NCBI GenBank assembly: GCA_023663385.1
Contig: JAMPHO010000007.1
Span: 1 to 50,737, forward strand
Reading direction: 5' to 3'
DNA from: Alistipes timonensis
Lineage (GTDB): Bacteria > Bacteroidota > Bacteroidia > Bacteroidales > Muribaculaceae
DNA length: 50,737 nt
Both the position numbers and the translations under genes were made by a program. Each line of letters opens with the position of its first letter. Position 1 is the stretch's first letter. Below the pieces are notes generated by a model that was not told the DNA's origin, did not search any database, and saw nothing but the letters and a program-made list of their open reading frames with translations. Of the stretch, positions 15,478-23,446 are shown piece by piece.

Positions 15478-17139
15478 TTAGAGCTTGGTGGCGAGGTTGC
15501 CGAAGCGGACAATCACGGGTGTCTCAGTTACCGCTACAGAGGTGGTGCCGTCAACGTTGACGCGGGCGATGAGGGCGCCCGACAGAGTGTAGACCTCGGC
15601 CACTCCATATCCGGCGAGACGCAGCGAGGTCGCCGATTCGCGCAGGGCGGAAACAGCGTTGTCGGAGGCGGCTACGTCGGCTACGCCGGTCGAGGAGCTG
15701 ATCGAAATGGGGATGTCGAGCGATGCGGTGCGGCCATTGGAGTCGTACTGTACGCTTGCGATGGCGGTTCCGAGCGCTCCCGCCGCGGGGCTTACGCGGA
15801 GGAAGCCGTGCTTAACCTCCATCTCGGCAAGCTCGGGATTGCGGTTCTCCGAGAGGGTGATGGTCATAAGCGCGTCGTGCGAGTCGGGGTCCGAGGCGAG
15901 GCCGCGGAGGTCGATAAGGGTCGAAGCTACGTCGCCGTCAACCTGGTAAGGGTTCTCGATGGGGGTGGCGGTGGGAGCCTCCTTGTCGGGGAACAGGGGG
16001 AGACAGGGGAACCAAGATTCCTTGCTCATAGGCCACTCAGCTGTAACGGTGCCCTCCTCGGGGTCGAGTTTGGCAAGGGTGGCAACGTCGCTCCATGCGG
16101 AGCCACTCAAATAAGCGAGGTAAACAGACCCGTCGGCGGGATTAACGCGCATCGCTGAACCGTAGAAGAACTTATCCTCGGCGAACTCGTAGAACTTCGA
16201 GAACTCACCTTTGGCGATGTCGTATTTGAAAAGTTCCTTGTTACTATTGAAGGAGGAGGCGCCGCCGTTCCAGTAGAGCGCGCCGGCCGCGGGGGAGGCG
16301 CAGAACGCGTCGGGAGTCCAGCCGTACCAGCTGTTGGCGGGGGGATATACTCCTTCAGGCACGGCGATGGTTTCGGTAATGAGCATCGAGGGGTCCTCGG
16401 CCGAGTTGGTGACTTTCACGAGCCAAGGGAGGGTATTGCCGTTAGTGCCACCCGCCACAGAGCAGTAGAGAGCGCCGTCGGTGCCTACGACTATCGAGGC
16501 CGCGTAAGCCTTCTCATTGCCCGTGATTTCGGTGAAATCGAGGGTCTCGATGATTTTGTCGGTCGCGGGGTCGATGACGTAGAGGAATTTCGACTTGGTC
16601 GCGATGAACACTCGGTCGGCGAGGCGGATCATATTGCCGCATTCAACCGCTTTGCCCGCATTGTTGAGCAGCCCTTCAATCGAGCTGATGAGCGAGAGGT
16701 CTTCGAGTTTGACAACGGCGACTCCGAGAGTGGTCGAGAGGTAACCCTTTGCGTCGTCGATAGGGAGGAACGCGCGCCCCTGGCAGCTTGCGGCAAAGCC
16801 GAAATCGCTGGCCGACGCGAGCTTGCGCAGCGTGCGTGAGTCGGCCTTGGTGAGTATGGCTCCGGCGGTGTTTTTCTGTTTCGACACAATGTAGAGGCAG
16901 TCGCCGCGCGAAGCGGCAAAGGAGCCGGTGTTGCCCAGAGTGGCCTCTCCGGCGTTCGCTTCGGCAAAAGCACGGTCGGTCCATTTGCCCTCGGCGTCGA
17001 GGTGGCAGATCGAGCCGGGAGTGCCGTATTTGCCCTCGTTGAGCAGAAGAACACCATCGGCATAGTCGGCTGCGAAAAGGCTGCCGGCCGCCCCGCAGGC
17101 GGCGATCATAGTAAAGAGTAGCTTGTTGAAGTCGCTCAT
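15478..17139 (-). CDS. Secreted beta-propeller-like protein (DUF5074-like)
   Basis: A 553-aa exported protein: signal peptide to about residue 24 (AAGSLFAADY), then ADGVLLLNEGKYGTPGSICHL, which resembles the start of Bacteroidetes DUF5074/YncE-like propellers. Repeated blade-like stretches follow to about residue 385 (KFLYVIDPATDKIIETLDF, GSVYLAYLSGSAW). A cadherin-like or Ig-like segment is at about 395-490 (LIDLRGLASDPDSHDALMTI). The last 45 residues (VAEVYTLSGALIARV...IVRFGNLATKL) resemble a type IX-like sorting tail. The ligand is unknown. It is a single-gene unit with a good promoter and a terminator shared with the convergent aminopeptidase gene. Confidence 0.7.
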   Translation of the reverse strand: MSDFNKLLFTMIAACGAAGSLFAADYADGVLLLNEGKYGTPGSICHLDAEGKWTDRAFAEANAGEATLGNTGSFAASRGDCLYIVSKQKNTAGAILTKADSRTLRKLASASDFGFAASCQGRAFLPIDDAKGYLSTTLGVAVVKLEDLSLISSIEGLLNNAGKAVECGNMIRLADRVFIATKSKFLYVIDPATDKIIETLDFTEITGNEKAYAASIVVGTDGALYCSVAGGTNGNTLPWLVKVTNSAEDPSMLITETIAVPEGVYPPANSWYGWTPDAFCASPAAGALYWNGGASSFNSNKELFKYDIAKGEFSKFYEFAEDKFFYGSAMRVNPADGSVYLAYLSGSAWSDVATLAKLDPEEGTVTAEWPMSKESWFPCLPLFPDKEAPTATPIENPYQVDGDVASTLIDLRGLASDPDSHDALMTITLSENRNPELAEMEVKHGFLRVSPAAGALGTAIASVQYDSNGRTASLDIPISISSSTGVADVAASDNAVSALRESATSLRLAGYGVAEVYTLSGALIARVNVDGTTSVAVTETPVIVRFGNLATKL

Positions 17140-17201
17140 AGATTATGTTAATGGTTGGTAATTTCTGATTGATGCGCGCCGATGTGTCGGCATCGACGGC
17201 G

Positions 17202-17232
17202 CAAAGTTACGTTTTTTAACGCAATCGGGCAA
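17202..17232 (-). promoter_or_regulatory. Promoter of the propeller-like gene
   Basis: Minus strand TAACTTTG (17202-17209) with TTG (17230-17232), 20 bases apart. Predicted transcript start near 17195, leader of about 56 bases. On the opposite strand TAATTTCG (17287-17294) is a possible -7 box for the divergent DsbD cluster, without a -33 partner. Confidence 0.7.
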
Positions 17233-17352
17233 CCCGCGGGTGTAAATGAGCAGGTCGCACAGGGGGGCAATGTCGGGGATTTTTGTTAATTTCGCGTAAG
17301 CAAAACTATAGGGCCGGTTGAACTTTCGCACTGGTCGCTCTCTTTTACCACT

Positions 17353-17829
17353 ATGAAAAGATTACTGTTTATCGCGGCTTTCTTTGCCGCGCTGGCATTC
17401 GGGGTTGCCGCCCAGGCTCCCGAATCCCCTATACGTTGGCGGGTCACCGCCAAAATGACATCCCCGACCGAGGGGACTGTGACTCTGCGCCCCCTGTGTG
17501 CCGACGGATGGCATATCTACGGCACTGAGGAGGTCAAGGGTGGCCCCGTGCCCACCACTTTCTCTTTTGAGGGTTCTGAAGGTGTGGAATATATCGGGGG
17601 CGTGAAGCCTTCGGCCGCTCCTAAGCGCGAGTACCAGGAAATGTTCTCCACGGAGCTGACTTACTGGGAGGCGGGGGTGAACTTCACGCGCCGCTTCAAG
17701 GTGACCGATGCCGCCAAGGCCCGCATAGCCGGGAAAATACGCTATATGGGGTGCGACGACCATTCCTGTATGCCCCCCCGCGAGCATCCTTTCTCCGTAA
17801 CCCCCAAACCATTTAAGCCTAAGAAATGA
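17353..17829 (+). CDS. Stand-alone DsbD N-terminal-domain-like protein
   Basis: A 158-aa exported protein: signal peptide to about residue 20 (AALAFGVAAQ), then one domain resembling the N-terminal (alpha) domain of DsbD. It shares with the next gene the DGWHIYG/KGWHLYG motif and a late Cys pair (GCDDHSC here, GCNDQTC there). In DsbD this domain passes electrons from the membrane domain to periplasmic partners. A free copy beside a full DsbD suggests a dedicated acceptor or an adaptor for a second substrate (inference). Its TGA overlaps the ATG of dsbD in an ATGA junction. Confidence 0.8.
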   Translation: MKRLLFIAAFFAALAFGVAAQAPESPIRWRVTAKMTSPTEGTVTLRPLCADGWHIYGTEEVKGGPVPTTFSFEGSEGVEYIGGVKPSAAPKREYQEMFSTELTYWEAGVNFTRRFKVTDAAKARIAGKIRYMGCDDHSCMPPREHPFSVTPKPFKPKK

Positions 17830-19832
17830 CGATGAAGAAACATATAACACTGTTGCTGATAGCCTTGGCGGGCTTCGCCGCCGCGGCTTCGGCCCAGCGC
17901 CTCGACCCGATTACCTGGAGTGCCGCCGTAGAAGGGAATTCCGACGCGGCCGCCACCGTGGTGCTCACCGCCAAGGTCGAAAAGGGGTGGCATCTCTATG
18001 GCCTCGACCTCCCCGCCGACGGCCCCAACGCCACTTCGATTACATTCGATCTCCCCGCGGGGGTCGAACTCGACGGGGCTCTAACCCCCTCGCGCCCCCC
18101 GGTTGAGAAGTACGACCCCATTTTCTCGCTGAAGCTCTCGTGGTGGGACTCCGACGTGACTTTCACCCAGCATCTGAAGATTACCGATGGTATGGCGCAT
18201 GACGTCGACGTGAAGGTGTTTTTCCAGGGTTGTAACGACCAGACCTGCATCTCGCCCCAGCGCCTGACGCTCGATGCCACTGTAGGCACCGGCACCCACG
18301 CTCCCGAGGATAACGCCGCCGAGGAGGCGCCGCAGACCGCTCCGGCAACCACAACTGCCAGCACGCAGTCGGCCTCGAAAATCGACACCGCCGAGTGGTG
18401 GGCGCCCGTTGATACCCAGCTGCTCAACCCCGACAGCGCCGACCCCGCGGCCATCGCGGGTAGCTCACCCTGGTGGCTGATATTCATATGGGGTTTCGGC
18501 GGTGGTCTGCTCGCACTGCTGACCCCCTGCGTGTGGCCTATGATACCGATGACCGTAAGCTTCTTCCTCAAAAAGAGCGGCAGCCGCGCCAAGAGTGTGC
18601 GCGACGCGATGGTCTACGGTCTCAGCATCATAGTGATATACCTCGCCCTCGGGCTCGCCGTTACCGCCATATTCGGTGCCGGCACACTCAACGAGCTTTC
18701 GACCAACGCCTGGTTCAACCTCGCGTTCTTCCTTCTGTTGGTGCTCTTCGCCATCTCCTTCTTCGGAGGGTTCGACATCAAACTCCCCTCGAAGTGGAGC
18801 AACAGTGTCGACAGCAAGGCTGAATCGACCACCGGCCTTGTGAGCATCTTCTTTATGGCCTTCACCCTCGCGCTTGTGTCGTTCTCTTGCACCGGCCCCA
18901 TCATTGGCACTCTCCTTGTGGAGGCCGCGTCGATGGGGGATATGACCGGCCCTGCCGTCGGTATGGGTGGTTTCGCCCTCGCGCTCGCGCTCCCCTTCTC
19001 GCTCTTCGCCCTGTTCCCCTCCTGGCTCAAAGGCGCGCCCCGTTCGGGCGGCTGGCTCAACTCGGTGAAGGTGGTGCTCGGCTTCCTGGAGCTCGCCCTG
19101 GCGCTGAAGTTCCTCTCCGTGGCCGACCTCGCCTACGGGTGGGGCATCCTCGACCGCGAGGTGTTCATATGCCTGTGGGTTGTAATCTTCGCCCTGCTCG
19201 GTCTTTATCTTCTCGGCAAGCTTCGATTCAGCCATGATGCTCCGCTGGAGACCGTGTCGATCGGGCGTTTCTTCCTGTCGCTGGCGTCGCTTTCGTTCGC
19301 CCTGTACCTCGTGCCGGGCCTCTGGGGAGCCCCCCTCAAGGGAGTGAGCGCTTTCGTGCCCCCTCTATACACCCAGGACTTCAACCTCTACGACGGCGCC
19401 CGCTTCGAGGAGTTCGACGACTATGACGAAGGTATGGCTTACGCCGCCGAGCACGATATGCCCGTGCTGATTGATTTCTCGGGCTATGGGTGCGTCAACT
19501 GCCGCAAGATGGAGGGGGCTGTGTTCGACACCCCGGCGGTAAGCTCGCTTATCCGCGAGAACTTCGTGCTGATAAAGCTGATGGTCGACGACAAGACTAA
19601 ACTTTCCACTCCCGAGACAGTCGAAGAGAATGGACGCGCTGTGGAACTGGAGACCGTCGGCGATCGATGGAGCTACCTCCAGCGCCACAAATTCGGCGCC
19701 AACTCACAGCCCTACTACATCGTGCTCGACAATGCCGGCCGTCCGATGACGCCCCCCGCTTATTACGACGAGGACGTGACGCGCTTCATCCAGTGGCTCG
19801 AAAACGGCCTCCGCGCCTACCGCGCCGAGTGA
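17826..19832 (+). CDS. dsbD: Thiol:disulfide interchange protein DsbD
   Basis: Full-length DsbD (668 aa) that carries reducing power from cytoplasmic thioredoxin to the periplasm. Order: signal peptide (about 1-23), N-terminal beta domain with Cys pair GCNDQTC, linker rich in A/T/P, membrane domain of about eight helices, and C-terminal thioredoxin domain. The redox cysteines are visible: C235 in LLTPCVWPMIPM, C355 in VSFSCTGPIIGT and the CxxC C556-C559 in GYGCVNCRKME. The start is ATG 17826 (MTMKK) with ATGA overlap; ATG 17832 is equally possible. It forms a transcription unit with the preceding nDsbD-like gene. Confidence 0.95.
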   Translation: MTMKKHITLLLIALAGFAAAASAQRLDPITWSAAVEGNSDAAATVVLTAKVEKGWHLYGLDLPADGPNATSITFDLPAGVELDGALTPSRPPVEKYDPIFSLKLSWWDSDVTFTQHLKITDGMAHDVDVKVFFQGCNDQTCISPQRLTLDATVGTGTHAPEDNAAEEAPQTAPATTTASTQSASKIDTAEWWAPVDTQLLNPDSADPAAIAGSSPWWLIFIWGFGGGLLALLTPCVWPMIPMTVSFFLKKSGSRAKSVRDAMVYGLSIIVIYLALGLAVTAIFGAGTLNELSTNAWFNLAFFLLLVLFAISFFGGFDIKLPSKWSNSVDSKAESTTGLVSIFFMAFTLALVSFSCTGPIIGTLLVEAASMGDMTGPAVGMGGFALALALPFSLFALFPSWLKGAPRSGGWLNSVKVVLGFLELALALKFLSVADLAYGWGILDREVFICLWVVIFALLGLYLLGKLRFSHDAPLETVSIGRFFLSLASLSFALYLVPGLWGAPLKGVSAFVPPLYTQDFNLYDGARFEEFDDYDEGMAYAAEHDMPVLIDFSGYGCVNCRKMEGAVFDTPAVSSLIRENFVLIKLMVDDKTKLSTPETVEENGRAVELETVGDRWSYLQRHKFGANSQPYYIVLDNAGRPMTPPAYYDEDVTRFIQWLENGLRAYRAE

Positions 19833-19873
19833 CGCGCCAAATAATTAATTTGAATAGTTTGTCAGATATATAA

Positions 19874-20674
19874 ATGGAATATTTCAAGCAACATACCCGC
19901 GAGGAGAAGCTCGCGGCGCTCGGCAGGGTGATCGACGTGCTCGACACCCTCAGGGTGAAATGTCCCTGGGACGCCAAGCAGACCAACGAATCGCTCCGCC
20001 CCAACACGGTCGAGGAGGTGTTCGAGCTTTGCGACGCCCTGATCCGCGAGGATAACGCCGAAATTCGCAAGGAACTCGGCGACGTGCTCCTCCATGTGCT
20101 TTTCTACGCCAAAATCGGCGAGGAGAAGGGGAGCTTCGACATTGCCACGGTATGTGATTCCCTGGCCGACAAACTCATTTTCCGCCACCCCCACGTCTAC
20201 GGCGAGGTTCACGCCGACACCGCCCGCCAGGTGTCGGAAAACTGGGAGCAGCTGAAGCTTAAGGAGAAGGGGGGCAACCGCTCGGTGCTCGCCGGTGTAC
20301 CCGGCTCGCTTCCCGCCCTTATCAAGGCTTACCGGGTGCAGGAAAAGGCTTCCAACGCCGGTTTCGACTGGGAGGAGCCACGCCAGGTGTGGGACAAGGT
20401 GCGCGAGGAGCTCGCCGAGTTCGAGGCCGAGGCCGACCGCCTCGACCCGGAGGCTATGGAGGCCGAGATGGGCGACATCTTCTTCTCGCTCGTGAACGCC
20501 GCCAGGCTCTACAAAATAATCCCCGAGAACGCTCTCGAAAAAACAAATAAGAAGTTTATCGCCCGTTTCAATTTCCTCGAACAGAGGGCAAAGGAACTCG
20601 GCAAGAACCTCAACGATATGACCCTCGCCGAGATGGACGCCATCTGGGAAGAGGCAAAAACCGCTACAAAATGA
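19874..20674 (+). CDS. mazG: Nucleoside triphosphate pyrophosphohydrolase MazG
   Basis: MazG (266 aa, usual length) hydrolyses non-canonical or excess NTPs to NMP and pyrophosphate. The first MazG domain has the signature LRVKCPWDAKQTNESLRPNT and the metal-binding EEVFELCDAL...EIRKELGDVLLHV (ExxE and ExxxD). The second domain carries EELAEFEAEA...EAEMGDIFFSLVNAARL. It lies 41 bases after dsbD and overlaps the next gene by four bases (ATGA). No promoter of its own is evident. Confidence 0.95.
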   Translation: MEYFKQHTREEKLAALGRVIDVLDTLRVKCPWDAKQTNESLRPNTVEEVFELCDALIREDNAEIRKELGDVLLHVLFYAKIGEEKGSFDIATVCDSLADKLIFRHPHVYGEVHADTARQVSENWEQLKLKEKGGNRSVLAGVPGSLPALIKAYRVQEKASNAGFDWEEPRQVWDKVREELAEFEAEADRLDPEAMEAEMGDIFFSLVNAARLYKIIPENALEKTNKKFIARFNFLEQRAKELGKNLNDMTLAEMDAIWEEAKTATK

Positions 20675-21054
20675 TTCGCAGACTCCGCAACATACTCGCC
20701 GCCGCATTACTCGCTGCGGCTCCCGCCGTATCGGCGCAGAACGCGTCGGACCCCGGGTTCAACGTTATCCCCGACAAATCGGTGGCCACCGACGACGGTG
20801 TGCGCCTCACGATATGCCTCGTGGGAATCCCTTCGACCTCGCAGCGCATCGACGGCATCGACCTCGTCGACGGCAAGACAGTGATTCCCGCGACCGACAT
20901 CGACGGCGTTGACTTCAAGCGCTACTTCCAGTTCGAGGATACCGGGGTGCAGGTTATCGAGGTGGATTTCCCCTTCAAGGGGGCTATCCCCAAAACCGCG
21001 ACCCTGCTGTTCCACACTGAGAAAGGTGAAGTAAAAGCTCCCGCCCGACAGTGA
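20671..21054 (+). CDS. Small secreted protein, unknown function
   Basis: A 127-aa protein with a clear signal peptide (LAAALLAAAPAVSAQ) and a mature region of about 105 residues with alternating beta-like hydrophobic stretches (YFQFEDTGVQVIEVDFPF). No cysteine remains after the signal cleavage region and no membrane helix follows. I do not recognise the family. Its start overlaps the mazG stop (ATGA) and its stop overlaps the topB start (GTGA), so it is translated between two cytoplasmic nucleic-acid enzymes, an odd context for an exported protein. Confidence 0.75.
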   Translation: MIRRLRNILAAALLAAAPAVSAQNASDPGFNVIPDKSVATDDGVRLTICLVGIPSTSQRIDGIDLVDGKTVIPATDIDGVDFKRYFQFEDTGVQVIEVDFPFKGAIPKTATLLFHTEKGEVKAPARQ

Positions 21055-23132
21055 TTCTCTGCATTACCGAGAAACCGAGCGTAGCCTCCGACATCGCTAA
21101 AATCCTCGGCGCCACTGTGCGTCGCGACGGGTTTTACGAGGGTGCCGGATACTGCGTCACATGGACTTACGGCCACCTCTGCGAGCTGAAGGAGCCCGCC
21201 GACTATACCGACCTCTGGAAACGGTGGTCGCTCGGCTCGCTCCCTATGATTCCCGCCCGCTTCGGAATACGCCTGATTGACAATCCGCGCTACCGCCAGC
21301 AGTTCGCCGCCATAGAATCGCTCATACATCAGGCCGACGAGATTATAAACTGCGGTGATGCCGGGCAGGAGGGTGAACTCATTCAGCGCTGGGTGATGCA
21401 GAAGGCCGATACGCGATGCCCGGTGAAGCGTCTGTGGATTTCGTCGCTTACCGACGACGCGATCCGCGAGGGGTTCGCCAACCTGCGCCCGGGGAGCGAT
21501 TTCGACAATCTGTATCACGCCGGTCTCTCCCGCGCCATCGGCGACTGGATTCTCGGCATGAACGCCACACGCCTTTACTCGCTCAAATACGGCCAGGCGG
21601 GCAAGCCCCTCTCGATAGGGCGCGTGCAGACTCCCACTCTGTCGCTGATAGTGCGGCGGCATAAAGAGATTGCCGAATTCAAGCCCGAGGACTACTGGGA
21701 GTTGCAGACCCTCTACCGCGGAGCTACATTCAACGCCGCGGCCGGGCGATTCAAAACCCAGGAGGAGGCTGAAAAGCTTATAGCCGAAATCAGCCCTTTG
21801 CCGTTCGTGATAAAATCGGTGGAGGAGAAGAAGGGTAGGGAGGCTCCCCCGAGGCTCTTCGACCTGACATCGCTCCAGGTGGAGTGCAACAAGCGCTGGG
21901 GATGGACCGCCGACGAATCGCTCTCGCTCATCCAGAGCCTCTACGAGAAGAAGGTAACCACCTATCCCCGTGTCGACACGACGTACCTCTCGGAAGATAT
22001 TTACCCCAAGGTGCCCGATATTCTGCGCCGTATGACACCTTACGCGGCCATCACCGCCCCGGTGCTGGCCGGGAAGCTCCCCAAAAGCAAAAAGGTGTTC
22101 GACAACGCCAAGGTCACCGACCACCACGCCATAATCCCCACCGGGCAATCCCCCTCGCAGCTCGTCGGGAACGAGCGGCTTATGTACCACCTCATAGCGC
22201 GGCGGTTCATCGCGGCGTTTTACCCCGACTGCGAGTTCCTCCAGACAACTGTGGTCGGCTGCGCCGGTTCTGCCGAGTTCAAGGCTTCGGGCAAGGTCAT
22301 CGCATCCCAGGGGTGGAGGGCGGTGTTCGCCTCCGACAATCCGGGCAAGCAAGACGTCGCTTCGGAAGATAAGCTTCTCCCTCCGTTCACCGTAGGGGAG
22401 AGCGGGCCCCACGAGCCGTCGCTCGCCAAGAAAACCACCCAGCCTCCGAAGTACTACACCGAGGGTACCCTGCTCCGGGCCATGGAATCGGCCGGAAAGA
22501 CCGTCGATGATGACGAGCTCCGCGAGGCTATGAAGGAGAACGGTATCGGTCGCCCTTCGACCCGCGCCGCGATTATCGAGACCCTGTTCCGCCGAGGCTA
22601 CATATACCGCCAGCGCAAAAACATCATGGCGTCGCAGGCGGGCATCGACCTCATCGCGACCATCAAGGAGGAACTGCTGAAGAGCGCCAAGCTCACAGGC
22701 ATCTGGGAGAACAAGTTGCGGCGCATTGAGCGAGGCGACTACTCCGCCGCTGAGTTCATCGGGGAGCTGAAACAGCAGATTTCCGAGATTGTGCTCGCGG
22801 TACTGAGCGACAACTCCTCCCGCAAGATACTCGTGGAAACCGAGGCTGTCAGCGGCAAGGGTGGCGGCTCCAAGGATGACGCCAAGGACACCACCAAGGA
22901 GGGCGCGAAGCCCAAGGCGCCCCGCAAGCGCGCCCCAGCGGTGAAATCGCTCGAACAGATACCCTGTCCGCTCTGCGGCAAAGGACATCTTATAAAAGGG
23001 CACACCGCCTATGGTTGCTCCGAGTTCCGCTCCGGCTGCGCCCTGCGTCTGCCGTTCGACCAGTTTGCCGCCGACCTTACCCCGGCGCGCCTCAATACCG
23101 CCATACGCAAAGCGTACCCGGCAAAGAAATAA
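21051..23132 (+). CDS. topB: DNA topoisomerase III
   Basis: Type IA topoisomerase (693 aa) that relaxes or decatenates DNA through single-strand passage. The Toprim domain starts at ILCITEKPSVASDIAKILG with the acidic motif DAGQEGE (103-109). The active-site Tyr is Y305 in VTTYPRVDTTYLSED, and SIGRVQTPTLSLIV is also diagnostic. A basic Lys-rich linker (about 600-635) leads to a zinc-ribbon-like end (CPLCGKGHLIKGH...GC...GCALRLPF). The start is GTG, overlapping the upstream TGA as GTGA, and gives exactly the family N-terminus. A basic tail of this kind suggests the housekeeping Bacteroidales TopB; no mobile-element genes are near. Confidence 0.95.
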   Translation: MILCITEKPSVASDIAKILGATVRRDGFYEGAGYCVTWTYGHLCELKEPADYTDLWKRWSLGSLPMIPARFGIRLIDNPRYRQQFAAIESLIHQADEIINCGDAGQEGELIQRWVMQKADTRCPVKRLWISSLTDDAIREGFANLRPGSDFDNLYHAGLSRAIGDWILGMNATRLYSLKYGQAGKPLSIGRVQTPTLSLIVRRHKEIAEFKPEDYWELQTLYRGATFNAAAGRFKTQEEAEKLIAEISPLPFVIKSVEEKKGREAPPRLFDLTSLQVECNKRWGWTADESLSLIQSLYEKKVTTYPRVDTTYLSEDIYPKVPDILRRMTPYAAITAPVLAGKLPKSKKVFDNAKVTDHHAIIPTGQSPSQLVGNERLMYHLIARRFIAAFYPDCEFLQTTVVGCAGSAEFKASGKVIASQGWRAVFASDNPGKQDVASEDKLLPPFTVGESGPHEPSLAKKTTQPPKYYTEGTLLRAMESAGKTVDDDELREAMKENGIGRPSTRAAIIETLFRRGYIYRQRKNIMASQAGIDLIATIKEELLKSAKLTGIWENKLRRIERGDYSAAEFIGELKQQISEIVLAVLSDNSSRKILVETEAVSGKGGGSKDDAKDTTKEGAKPKAPRKRAPAVKSLEQIPCPLCGKGHLIKGHTAYGCSEFRSGCALRLPFDQFAADLTPARLNTAIRKAYPAKK

Positions 23133-23137
23133 TACTT

Positions 23138-23359
23138 ATGGATTTCAATGAGATAGCGCAATGGGCGGCGGTGGCGGCGATATTGGTAGCCGCCGTGGTG
23201 GCTATGGTGCGCGGCATAGTTCGGTTAGTGCGGCGTACACGCCGCCCCGGCGACAACCCGGGGTGCGGTTGTGGCTGCGGCTCCTGCGCGCTGTCCGACT
23301 GCTGCGAGTCGGCCACTGAGAATGCCGCCAAGTCGTCGCGCCGCAAGCGCCGCGGCTAA
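23138..23359 (+). CDS. FeoB-associated-type Cys-rich membrane protein
   Basis: A 73-aa protein: short N-terminus, one membrane helix (about 9-30, WAAVAAILVAAVVAMVRGIV), basic stretch, then a Cys cluster GCGCGCGSCALSDCC and a Ser/Lys/Arg tail. Single-helix proteins with a C-terminal CxxC/CxLxxC cluster form the FeoB-associated Cys-rich family. Here it lies five bases after topB and more than 27 kb from the feoB end at 50604, so an iron role is not supported by position. Start ATG 23138 follows directly on the topB stop; a longer upstream frame is covered by topB. Confidence 0.7.
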   Translation: MDFNEIAQWAAVAAILVAAVVAMVRGIVRLVRRTRRPGDNPGCGCGCGSCALSDCCESATENAAKSSRRKRRG

Positions 23360-23385
23360 TCGCCCTCGACTTATACAAAGAAACA

Positions 23386-23428
23386 AGAGGAGACCCCGCG
23401 CGAGTCAGCATCGCGCGGGGTCTCCTCT
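23386..23428. terminator. Long bidirectional terminator
   Basis: Perfect 18-bp stem (23386-23403 with 23411-23428; central part GACCCCGCGCGA), seven-base loop GTCAGCA. It is followed by TCGTTTT on the plus strand and by TTGTTTCTTTG on the minus strand, and separates two convergent units. Confidence 0.9.
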
Positions 23429-23446
23429 CGTTTTATGCCTGGCGGT

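Noticed and set aside
20922..23003. Long minus-strand open frame opposite topB (693 codons)
   Set aside because: GC-rich codon use keeps the antisense frame open; its translation is Gly/Arg/Val/His-rich and low in order, while topB has all catalytic motifs.
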